Shown: piece by piece, positions 1-5,403 of the stretch | Layout: the number at the start of each line of letters is the position of its first letter | Position numbering within the stretch: the first letter of the stretch is position 1 | Origin: Lachnospiraceae bacterium | Lineage (GTDB): Bacteria; Bacillota; Clostridia; Lachnospirales; Lachnospiraceae | Reading direction: 5' to 3' | Assembly: GCA_900772685.1 (NCBI GenBank) | Contig: CAAGRP010000364.1 | Coordinates: 1-5,504 of the forward strand | DNA: 5,504 nucleotides | Notes under the pieces: model-generated | Seen by the model: only the letters and a program-made list of their open reading frames with translations | Database searches by the model: none | Told to the model about the DNA's origin: nothing | Made by a program: the position numbers and the translations under genes

Positions 1-208
1 ACTCTTATTATAAATATCTTTCAAGAAATTGTTTAATTTTTTGCAAATAAAAGGCACCCTGTGCTCAAGGATCAATGGGGTGACAAACCATTTTTTCCGA
101 ATAGGGTGCCTTTTTTAAAGGTATGTTAATGTTTATGACATCTGTCTTTTTAATATGTTAAGTTTACTGTATAAGGTTATTTCAAGCTTAAAAATCTCTG
201 TTGACGGA
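1..208. other. Non-coding left flank
   Basis: This AT-rich stretch of about 200 bases lies beyond the 3' end of the dehydrogenase gene. I see no credible gene on either strand. Its only clear structure is the hairpin terminator at 49-120. The stretch from 121 to 208 between that hairpin and the dehydrogenase stop codon has no further strong repeat or motif that I can support. Confidence 0.6.
49..120. terminator. Bidirectional rho-independent terminator with a long loop
   Basis: A perfect 12-bp inverted repeat pairs bases 49-60 (AAAAGGCACCCT) with 103-114 (AGGGTGCCTTTT). On the plus strand the stem runs into a T-tract (111-116). On the minus strand it is followed by TTTTATTT. It can therefore end the symporter-dehydrogenase transcript coming from the right and also any plus-strand transcript coming from left of the window. 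The 42-base loop is unusually long; it contains a small inner inverted repeat (AATGG 74-78 with CCATT 88-92) that may shorten it. Confidence 0.75.
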
Positions 209-994
209 TCACAATACCGTGAAGAATCCGCCGTCTACATTTATATCTACGCCGTTGAGGTAGTCTGATGCTTTTGATGCAAGGAAAACCATTGTTCCCA
301 TAAGGTCATCAAGCTCTCCCCAGCGTCCTGCCGCAATACGGTTCGTGATCTTTGTCGAGAATGCAGGATCCTTACGAAGCTCTGCATTTACATCCGTAGC
401 AAGGAATCCCGGACATATCGCATTTGTCTGGATATTATATTTTCCGAGCTCGTTCGAGAAGTTCCTTGTTATTCCTATAACACCGTGCTTTGCAGCTGTG
501 TACGGAGGACACTTTCCGTCAGAGGTATAGCTGAGTGCGGATCCGATGTTAATTATCTTTCCGCTTCCCTGAGCCTTCATCACATGCGCTACCTCTTTTG
601 ACATGAAATATACTGCGTTGAAATCAAGATCTATGCACATATTCCAGTATTTATCAGGGTAGTCATCGAAATCATGGAAGGCACTTGCGCCGGCATTGTT
701 AACAAGGATATCGATGCGTCCGTACTGCTTCATGCATTCCTCGACGCAGGCCTTCCTGTAATCTGCCTTTGTAAGGTCACCTCTTAAGAAATGTACCTGT
801 CTTCCTTCTTTTTCTATAAGTTCTTTTATCTCTGAAACATCCTCTGTAAAATGCGGTATGAAAAGATCCGCACCTGCCTTTGCAAATGCAACCGCATAAG
901 CCATTCCGAGTCCCTGGTTGGCTCCTGTGACCATAGCTACCTTTCCGTCAAGCCTGAACCAGTCCATGCTGAAGCGTTCCATTGGATTTGACAT
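209..994 (-). CDS. SDR-family oxidoreductase, KduD / gluconate 5-dehydrogenase-like
   Basis: A cytosolic NAD(P)-dependent short-chain dehydrogenase of 261 aa, normal for a classical SDR. The Rossmann motif TGxxxGxG is at residues 23-30 (TGANQGLG), NNAG at 99-102, and the catalytic set is N126, S152, Y165 and K169 (YTAAK). A PG motif follows at 195-196 and a C-terminal VDGG at 253-256. The start is supported by GGAGGA at 1001-1006, six bases upstream. Overall it resembles the clostridial group annotated as 2-dehydro-3-deoxy-gluconate 5-dehydrogenase (KduD) or gluconate 5-dehydrogenase, which interconverts a keto sugar acid and its alcohol. Two features limit the call. After NNAG it reads ASAFHDFDDYP, where I recall an Arg-Arg segment in KduD. 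The residue expected to set NAD/NADP choice after the second strand (about H48) is neither acidic nor Arg. The fold and catalytic class are near certain; the substrate is not. It is the second gene of the operon with the symporter. Confidence 0.93.
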   Translation of the reverse strand: MSNPMERFSMDWFRLDGKVAMVTGANQGLGMAYAVAFAKAGADLFIPHFTEDVSEIKELIEKEGRQVHFLRGDLTKADYRKACVEECMKQYGRIDILVNNAGASAFHDFDDYPDKYWNMCIDLDFNAVYFMSKEVAHVMKAQGSGKIINIGSALSYTSDGKCPPYTAAKHGVIGITRNFSNELGKYNIQTNAICPGFLATDVNAELRKDPAFSTKITNRIAAGRWGELDDLMGTMVFLASKASDYLNGVDINVDGGFFTVL

Positions 995-1020
995 ATTTAT
1001 TCCTCCGTTATTAATCTGTA

Positions 1021-2463
1021 TTATTTCTCGGCAGCCTTTGCAGCCTCTCTTGCTGCATTACGCTCTGCGATCTCCTGCTGTATCTGACGTATCTTTTCTT
1101 CGTTCAGTCTGTAGAATACTCCGTAAACTACCATTGCTATAACTACTGCCGCAAGCGGAAGAAGCGTTGTCATATTTCTGATAGCTGAAAGAGTAGCCTC
1201 ATTCTGCTGCTGTCCCGCAACATAACCTGTAGCCTGAAGAACTGCTGTAGGAAGAGATCCTCCGATTACCATCGAGAATTTGATTCCGAGTCCTACAAGT
1301 GTCATAACGATAGCCGTATAACGTTTTCCTGTCTTCCAGTCTGCGTACTCAACAGGGTCTGTGATAACCGACCATACGATTCCCATTAATATACCGTATC
1401 CGAAACCTGTTATGGCACGTGCTGCCATCATTCCCATCATAGCTGTAGGAGGCATGAAGTAAAGCACGATACAACCTAACCCTGCAACCGCAAGTCCAAA
1501 TAATACGGTTCCTTTTTTCTTAAGATGCTTTGCAAGGAACGGTACACACGGAACTCCTACAACCGAGAAGAGCATCATTATCATTGAGAACCATGAAAGC
1601 ATGTCGCCGCGGTTTGCATAATAGTTGATGTAATAAGCACCCATCGTAGCCTGTACCTGGCTCATTGTATAAACGCCGAGGAAAAGGATAAATGTAACAA
1701 ATACAGGTCCTACTCTGAATAAGAGATAGAATACATCCTTGATTCCGGCCTTTTCGGCTTTGTTTTCGGAAACAGGTGCCGGTGGTATACGCTCTACGAT
1801 CTGGCTGGATCCCCAAAGAAGGATGATAACCATGATAACGGCCATGATAACTGTTGTTACCATATAGCCCTGTGCAAGTGTCATATATTTGCTGAGTGCT
1901 CCCGAAAGCTCAGGAAGCATGATAGCACATACAACTCCGCCTGCCTGAGCAAGTGTCATACGCACCGACTGAAGCTTTGTACGCTCGTTCTGATCGTTTG
2001 TCATAAGCGTTGCACATGATATATACGGCTGGATTATAAATGTATACAGCATGTTAAGTAAGTTATATCCTACTATAGCCCATACGATCTTGAGCTCGTA
2101 GCTGAAGCCCGGAGTTGTATAAGTAAGGATCGCAGCAAGACCAAACGGAATTGCACCCCAACGTATGTAAACCCAGTATTTTCCTTTCTTAGGCTGCAGA
2201 CGTTCGCAAATCGTTCCCATCATCGGGTCATTGATAGCATCCCAGATACGGGAAACCGCAAAGATAATAGCCACATGTCCCGGCTTTAATCCGAATATAT
2301 CGGTATAGAAATAACTGATATAAAGTGCGATACACTGGAACACAAGGTTCATTGCAAAGTCAATTGAACTGTAACCCAATACTTCCTTCTTCGGTATCTT
2401 GTAATAACCGAACTGATCCGATGTTTTCACCCATGTTGACGGGTCTTTGTAATTCTTGCTCAT
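1021..2463 (-). CDS. GPH-family (glycoside-pentoside-hexuronide) cation symporter, MFS superfamily
   Basis: A 480-aa inner-membrane transporter that should import a sugar, glycoside or hexuronide with Na+ or H+. The N-terminal half has the family signature WDAINDPMMG at residues 74-83, with acidic residues D75 and D79 at the places of the MelB cation-site aspartates, and an NERTKLQSVR loop at 159-168. The C-terminal half carries the second signature, DPVEYADWKTGKR at 369-381. Alternating hydrophobic stretches from about 30 to 451 fit the 12-helix plan, with a central cytoplasmic loop near 221-240. The tail from about 452 is charged and Ala/Glu/Lys-rich (predicted helix). The start is the ATG at 2461-2463, preceded by AAGGAGGTT. 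An in-frame start 19 codons further upstream gives an unlikely polar extension (MHRCVGQDTR...) and lies upstream of that site. It is the first gene of the operon, 26 bp ahead of the dehydrogenase. The exact substrate cannot be read from the sequence; the neighbour suggests a sugar acid or uronide. Confidence 0.93.
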   Translation of the reverse strand: MSKNYKDPSTWVKTSDQFGYYKIPKKEVLGYSSIDFAMNLVFQCIALYISYFYTDIFGLKPGHVAIIFAVSRIWDAINDPMMGTICERLQPKKGKYWVYIRWGAIPFGLAAILTYTTPGFSYELKIVWAIVGYNLLNMLYTFIIQPYISCATLMTNDQNERTKLQSVRMTLAQAGGVVCAIMLPELSGALSKYMTLAQGYMVTTVIMAVIMVIILLWGSSQIVERIPPAPVSENKAEKAGIKDVFYLLFRVGPVFVTFILFLGVYTMSQVQATMGAYYINYYANRGDMLSWFSMIMMLFSVVGVPCVPFLAKHLKKKGTVLFGLAVAGLGCIVLYFMPPTAMMGMMAARAITGFGYGILMGIVWSVITDPVEYADWKTGKRYTAIVMTLVGLGIKFSMVIGGSLPTAVLQATGYVAGQQQNEATLSAIRNMTTLLPLAAVVIAMVVYGVFYRLNEEKIRQIQQEIAERNAAREAAKAAEK

Positions 2464-2466
2464 TCT

Positions 2467-2475
2467 AACCTCCTT
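2467..2475 (-). promoter_or_regulatory. Ribosome binding site fixing the symporter start
   Basis: The minus strand reads AAGGAGGTT three bases before the ATG at 2463. This is a near-perfect complement to the 16S rRNA 3' end. It selects the 480-aa start over the longer 499-aa reading. Confidence 0.85.
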
Positions 2476-2535
2476 CACTCCCAAATGAAGCCGCGTATCT
2501 TGTCCGACGCATCGGTGCACAACGCATTTACAATT

Positions 2536-2559
2536 GATTGTCTAATTATAAAGACAATC
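2536..2559. promoter_or_regulatory. Perfect palindrome, predicted operator over the -10 box
   Basis: GATTGTCT (2536-2543) and AGACAATC (2552-2559) form a perfect 8+8 bp inverted repeat around AATTATAA. The spacer holds the minus-strand TATAAT. The half-site recurs elsewhere in the same intergenic region, which supports a specific protein-binding site over chance. The likely binder is the adjacent AraC-type regulator, or another sugar-responsive regulator encoded elsewhere. The position suggests repression. Confidence 0.6.
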
Positions 2560-2574
2560 TCGTTGTTCTCTCAA
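2545..2574 (-). promoter_or_regulatory. Predicted sigma-A promoter of the symporter-dehydrogenase operon
   Basis: Read on the minus strand, TTGAGA (2574-2569, five of six consensus bases) and TATAAT (2550-2545, six of six) are separated by 18 bp. Transcription should begin near 2538, giving a leader of about 75 bases before the symporter. The -10 box falls inside the spacer of the palindrome at 2536-2559, so a protein bound there would be expected to block RNA polymerase. Confidence 0.65.
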
Positions 2575-2598
2575 TTACCGAAAAGGACATAAATAACA

Positions 2599-2617
2599 AA
2601 AATACGTCTTGTATTTT
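2599..2617. promoter_or_regulatory. AAAATAC/GTATTTT dyad upstream of the symporter promoter
   Basis: AAAATAC (2599-2605) and GTATTTT (2611-2617) form a 7-bp inverted repeat with a 5-base spacer, centred about 70 bp upstream of the predicted symporter transcription start. That is a typical activator position. In AT-rich DNA such a dyad can arise by chance, so this is only a candidate site. Confidence 0.3.
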
Positions 2618-2622
2618 CTGAA

Positions 2623-2630
2623 AATTGTCT
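2623..2630 (+). promoter_or_regulatory. ATTGTCT half-site (copy C)
   Basis: AATTGTCT followed by ATTTAG repeats the half-site of the -10 palindrome. It lies about 85 bp upstream of the predicted symporter start point and is a candidate upstream regulator-binding site. Confidence 0.4.
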
Positions 2631-2666
2631 ATTTAGCACATGATACAGACCTGTTTTTGTTAATTT

Positions 2667-2674
2667 AGACAATT
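2667..2674 (-). promoter_or_regulatory. ATTGTCT half-site, inverted (copy D)
   Basis: AGACAATT on the plus strand reads AATTGTCT on the minus strand and continues as AAATTAA. With copy C at 2623-2630 it makes a second, widely spaced convergent pair (36 bases between the 8-bp arms). The pair is centred about 101 bp from the -10 palindrome. Confidence 0.4.
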
Positions 2675-2719
2675 CTGCTTAAACACGCGCCCGATATGTT
2701 ACCATATTGTCAAAAGCAA

Positions 2720-2747
2720 TTGTTTTTGAGAATAGTTGTGATAAAAT
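2720..2747 (+). promoter_or_regulatory. Candidate promoter of the AraC-type regulator
   Basis: An extended -10 element, TG-A-TAAAAT (2739-2747), has five of six consensus bases in its hexamer. It is preceded by a weak -35 (TTGTTT, 2720-2725) at 16 bp. A different pairing, TTGAGA at 2726-2731 with TATATT at 2747-2752, has only 15 bp between the boxes. Either would give a leader of roughly 105-110 bases. The partial half-site ATTGTC at 2706-2711 sits just upstream, which would allow autoregulation. Confidence 0.35.
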
Positions 2748-2817
2748 ATATTCGTATCGCTAATAACGATTTCACTATTTTTAAAATCTATTGCTGTATT
2801 TTTTGTAACATATGACG

Positions 2818-2840
2818 GTCTGCCTCTTTAAAGAGGAGAC
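2818..2840 (+). promoter_or_regulatory. Leader hairpin/palindrome before the regulator gene
   Basis: CCTCTTTAAAGAGG (2823-2836) is a perfect 14-bp palindrome. Flanking GTCT (2818-2821) and AGAC (2837-2840) extend the pairing with one bulged G. In the mRNA this would fold just upstream of the ribosome binding site and would bury a decoy AGGAG (2834-2838). As DNA it could equally be a protein-binding site. Its function is unproven. Confidence 0.4.
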
Positions 2841-2847
2841 TTGTTTC

Positions 2848-2855
2848 GGAGGTGA
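2848..2855 (+). promoter_or_regulatory. Ribosome binding site fixing a GTG start for the regulator
   Basis: GGAGGTGA is an eight-base match to the anti-Shine-Dalgarno sequence and lies 8 bases before GTG at 2864. The GTG at 2852 overlaps this site and cannot use it, so the downstream GTG is preferred. Confidence 0.65.
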
Positions 2856-2863
2856 AGCAGGCT

Positions 2864-3769
2864 GTGAACTACAATCAGAAAGAATACCCGCTGTACAACC
2901 CGTCACTCATCCGTATGTCAATGGGCTCGAGTGATTTCATAGTCAATTACATAGACATGCTTGATGAAAGCTGTGTAGAGTTCCAGCACATACACGAAGA
3001 CGGATATGAAATATATTATTGTATAGACGGAACCCATCATCTTATGGTAGCGGATGAATGCTATACTCTTGCAGAAGGAGACTTTCTCCTCTTAAGACCC
3101 GGGGTATTTCACAACACTCTTTATGAACCGAAATCTCCCAAGCATTATGCCGTATTTGTTTTTAACCATGTGGAAAGCAGCTCTCCCAAATCAAAAGGAA
3201 GGTCTGCAGGCGATGAGGATTCCTTCGTTGTCGATACCCTAAAGTATTTTGAACACAACAATGCCTTCTTCGGACACGCAGGAGATGCCTGCCGCGAGCT
3301 TCTTGGCCGCCTTCAAAGTGAGATCGAAAATTCAATGCCCGGACGGGATCTTATGATAAGCGCTCTCTATCAGCAATATCTGATTTCGATCCTAAGATGC
3401 ATGCACAGCAATTCGTCGATGAAAAAAACCGTACATCCGACATCCTCAAAAATAAATCTTGCAATAGAGATGACAAAATACATGCATGCGAATTATAATA
3501 AAAATATATCCGTACAGGATATTTCCGATACATTCTACCTTTCACCCAGACATGTAAACCGGGTGTTCAGTGATTATTTCGGACAGAGTTTTAAAAGAAC
3601 TCTCAATATTTATCGCCTGAATTACGCAAAGAACTATCTTATGGATACGGATCTTTCGGTCGAGAAGATAGCCGAGCTTGTAGGTCTTTCGTCTACAAAG
3701 ATGCTTTATCAGCTCTTCCAGGAGGTCGATGGGATAAGCCTTGCGGAATTCCGTGCAAAGTACACTTAA
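2864..3769 (+). CDS. AraC-family transcriptional regulator with N-terminal cupin domain
   Basis: A 301-aa cytosolic DNA-binding regulator, the usual length for AraC/XylS sugar regulators. The N-terminal half is a cupin-type effector domain with an H-x-H...E pattern (H42, H44, E49) and the second cupin motif at 72-83 (GD at 72-73, P79, H83). The C-terminal ~100 residues hold the paired helix-turn-helix: first at about 215-240 (ISVQDISDTFYLSPRHVNRV...), second at about 264-290 (LSVEKIAELVGLSSTKMLYQ...). They are joined by the typical linker helix with YRLNYAKNYL. The start chosen is GTG 2864, behind GGAGGTGA; the alternative GTG at 2852 adds four residues. The gene diverges from the symporter-dehydrogenase operon, the classical arrangement for a local regulator, so it probably controls that operon and perhaps itself through the ATTGTCT sites. 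The effector is unknown; a sugar or sugar acid handled by the neighbours is the natural guess. It is followed after 19 bp by the DUF362 gene. Confidence 0.93.
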   Translation: MNYNQKEYPLYNPSLIRMSMGSSDFIVNYIDMLDESCVEFQHIHEDGYEIYYCIDGTHHLMVADECYTLAEGDFLLLRPGVFHNTLYEPKSPKHYAVFVFNHVESSSPKSKGRSAGDEDSFVVDTLKYFEHNNAFFGHAGDACRELLGRLQSEIENSMPGRDLMISALYQQYLISILRCMHSNSSMKKTVHPTSSKINLAIEMTKYMHANYNKNISVQDISDTFYLSPRHVNRVFSDYFGQSFKRTLNIYRLNYAKNYLMDTDLSVEKIAELVGLSSTKMLYQLFQEVDGISLAEFRAKYT

Positions 3770-3788
3770 AAGAATACGAGGGAGAACA

Positions 3789-4913
3789 ATGACATCTAAA
3801 GTTTATTTTACTGATTTTAAAGTGCGAGGCGGCGAAAATCTGACCGGAAAGCTCAAAAGACTTATAAAGGCTGCCGGCTTTGATTCCATAGATATGGAAA
3901 ACAAGTTCACCGCCATAAAGATGCACTTTGGCGAAAAGGGCAATCTGTCCTTTCTGCGCCCCAACTATGCAAGAGCAGTAGTCGATATGGTATATGAAAA
4001 GGGCGGCAAGCCCTTCCTTACAGACTGCAATACAATGTACCCGGGCAGCCGTAAAAATGCGATAGAGCATCTGTACTGTGCCTGGGAAAACGGCTTCACT
4101 CCTATGACGGTAAACTGCCCCGTTATAATCGGAGACGGTCTCAAGGGAACCGATGATATCGAGGTTCCTGTAGCCGGCGGTGAATATATAAAAAACGCAA
4201 AGATAGGACGTGCGGTTATGGATGCCGACGTTTTTATAAGCCTTACACACTTCAAGGGTCATGAGCAGGCTTCTATAGGCGGCGCTATTAAAAATATCGG
4301 CATGGGCTGCGGAAGCCGTGCCGGAAAAACAGAGCAGCACGCAAGCGGCAAACCGTTCATCAAAGAGAGAAAATGCAGAGGCTGCAAAAGATGCATGAGG
4401 GAGTGTGCAAACAACGGACTCGTATTCGATCCCGAAACAAAAAAAATGCATATAGACCTTGATCACTGCATGGGCTGCGGACGCTGTCTCGGTGCCTGCA
4501 ATTTCGATGCTATATGCTTCAAACAGGATAATGCCGTAGAGATGCTCAACAAGCGTATGGCGGAATATGCGCAGGCTGTCTGCCACGGCCGTCCGTGCTT
4601 CCATATATCACTTGTTCAGGATGTTTCGCCTTACTGCGACTGTCATTCGGAAAATGACATCCCGATAATACCGGATATAGGTATGTTCGCATCCATGGAT
4701 CCCGTAGCTCTTGATCAGGCCTGCCTTGACGCCTGCAAAAAAGAACATCCGATGCCGAATTCCATACTGGCCGAAAACCTGAAAAAGGCCGGCTTTATTG
4801 ATGCAGGAGATCCTTTCATAAATACATCTCCCGACACGGAGTGCGACTCATGTCTGTCCCATGCCGAGAAAATAGGGCTTGGCACCAGAAGCTATGAGCT
4901 TGTGACTATTTAA
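3789..4913 (+). CDS. DUF362 domain protein with two 4Fe-4S ferredoxin motifs
   Basis: A 374-aa protein, probably cytosolic: no signal peptide or membrane segment is visible. Residues 1-190 belong to the DUF362 type, including KMHFGEKGN at 44-52, TDCNTMYPG at 78-86 and the HFKGHEQASIGGAIKNIGMG block at 154-173. Two CxxCxxCxxxC clusters follow: C196-C199-C202-C206 and C227-C230-C233-C237. Each should hold one 4Fe-4S cluster, although the usual Pro after the fourth Cys is absent in both. DUF362 signatures resume at 281-311 (YCDCHSENDIPIIPDIG, then MDPVALDQA). A late CxxC (C352, C355) precedes the closing AEKIGLGTRSYEL. The start is ATG 3789 behind GAGGGAG; an in-frame TTG at 3741 lies inside the regulator gene and is disfavoured. 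Electron transfer or iron-sulphur-dependent chemistry is likely, but the family has no assured reaction. The 19-bp gap to the regulator, with no terminator between, argues for co-transcription. Confidence 0.92.
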   Translation: MTSKVYFTDFKVRGGENLTGKLKRLIKAAGFDSIDMENKFTAIKMHFGEKGNLSFLRPNYARAVVDMVYEKGGKPFLTDCNTMYPGSRKNAIEHLYCAWENGFTPMTVNCPVIIGDGLKGTDDIEVPVAGGEYIKNAKIGRAVMDADVFISLTHFKGHEQASIGGAIKNIGMGCGSRAGKTEQHASGKPFIKERKCRGCKRCMRECANNGLVFDPETKKMHIDLDHCMGCGRCLGACNFDAICFKQDNAVEMLNKRMAEYAQAVCHGRPCFHISLVQDVSPYCDCHSENDIPIIPDIGMFASMDPVALDQACLDACKKEHPMPNSILAENLKKAGFIDAGDPFINTSPDTECDSCLSHAEKIGLGTRSYELVTI

Positions 4914-4945
4914 TCCAAATCGTATTATCATAAGGCCACAATGAT

Positions 4946-4980
4946 ATAAGACCGGCAGCACACCGCAGCCGGTCTTATTA
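4946..4980. terminator. Bidirectional terminator between convergent genes
   Basis: ATAAGACCGGC (4946-4956) and GCCGGTCTTAT (4968-4978) form a perfect 11-bp GC-rich stem with an 11-base loop. Plus-strand transcripts run into TTATTATTTG, ending the AraC-DUF362 unit 32 bases after its stop codon. The right arm touches the stop codon of the convergent minus-strand gene, whose downstream tract is less T-rich, so termination in that direction may be weaker. Confidence 0.75.
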
Positions 4981-5400
4981 TTTGTATATATACGAGATCT
5001 CAACATCTTCCTTGCTGTATCTTAGGGCATATTTCTTATCAATATCTGCCGTAACCTTATGTATATCTTCATTTTCAAGCTCCGGCACCATGAGCAGAAA
5101 CTGATTCCTGCTTATTCGTGTAGCGACATCCCCGTATTTCTGCATTATAGAAAGCAGTTCACGCATGTTGTTCATCGCTCTAACAAGGCGGCTTATACCT
5201 TCGTTTTCCGGAAATCCCTTTTTTACATCGATAGTTATAAGTATGAGCGGTATATTGATCCCGTATCTGTTTAGAAAAAGCGACCTCATCTTATAAAGCC
5301 TTTTAAAGGTTTCATAGTCACAGAAGAAAAGACCGTCTCCCCCTTCCTTCTCTGACATAAGTTCATCACTTATCTTCTTTATATCCTTATCCCTCGTGCT
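4978..5400 (-). pseudogene. C-terminal fragment of a BTAD/SARP-type regulator, 5' part missing
   Basis: An open minus-strand frame encodes about 140 residues. It resembles, from memory, the C-terminal domain of Lachnospiraceae regulators with a bacterial transcriptional activator (BTAD) domain: a GLFFCDYETFKRLYKMR segment, then a strand LILITID, and later YGDVATRISRNQFLLMVPEL, which looks like a degenerate GGDEF/cyclase-like fold. An ATG at 5356-5358 would give 126 aa, but it has no ribosome binding site. The frame upstream continues with family-like residues (TRDKDIKKISDEL), so this Met is internal. Upstream of about 5400 the frame turns into low-quality sequence (PRG, CLYPQRSGTA), where the opposite strand becomes coding. 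The gene is therefore cut by a rearrangement, natural or artefactual. If the junction is an assembly error, the real gene is intact and runs further right. Its likely role would be as a transcription or signalling protein of unknown target. Confidence 0.6.
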
Positions 5401-5403
5401 ACC
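5388..5403. other. Head-to-head rearrangement or chimera junction
   Basis: Coding signal switches strand here without a promoter, start codon or intergenic spacer. Minus-strand coding is convincing up to about 5390 and plus-strand coding from about 5400. A short imperfect inverted repeat, GCT-A-CC...GG-G-AGC (5398-5412), lies at the switch. The exact breakpoint cannot be set without an intact homologue. Confidence 0.55.

Larger units (their letters stand above)
2464..2863. other. 400-bp divergent intergenic control region
   Basis: This AT-rich region between the symporter (leftward) and the AraC-type regulator (rightward) carries no credible gene. It contains, from left to right: the symporter ribosome binding site, a palindrome over the minus-strand -10 box (2536-2559), an AAAATAC/GTATTTT dyad (2599-2617), ATTGTCT half-sites (2624-2630, 2667-2673 and a partial one at 2706-2711), a weaker plus-strand promoter candidate (2720-2747), a leader hairpin (2818-2840) and the regulator's ribosome binding site. 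The size and density of sites fit shared control of both transcription units. Confidence 0.8.

Noticed and set aside
2504..2515. Small CCGA/TCGG hairpin in the symporter leader
   Set aside because: A 4-bp stem is too short to support a riboswitch or attenuator, and no T-tract follows.
2464..2520. 19-residue N-terminal extension of the symporter
   Set aside because: The extension is polar and unlike the family, and the strong ribosome binding site lies inside it, right before the ATG at 2463.
2514..2533. Possible CcpA catabolite-response element on the minus strand (TTGTAAATGCGTTGTGCA)
   Set aside because: The location just after the transcription start is attractive, but the central CG is shifted by one base from the cre consensus, so the match fails at a key position.
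2694..2707. ATATG-TTAC-CATAT dyad
   Set aside because: A 5-bp A/T-dominated inverted repeat with no recurrence in the region is easily explained by chance.
3741..3788. TTG start giving a longer DUF362 protein
   Set aside because: It would overlap the end of the regulator gene, whereas the ATG at 3789 has its own GAGGGAG and begins with the natural MTSKVYF strand.
3693..4604. 303-codon open frame on the minus strand opposite the DUF362 gene
   Set aside because: It is a shadow of the plus-strand gene, which has clear family motifs and a ribosome binding site. The antisense product has no recognisable domain.
5059..5274. 71-codon plus-strand open frame within the regulator fragment
   Set aside because: It is antisense to a frame with family-like protein sequence and has no ribosome binding site or recognisable motif.
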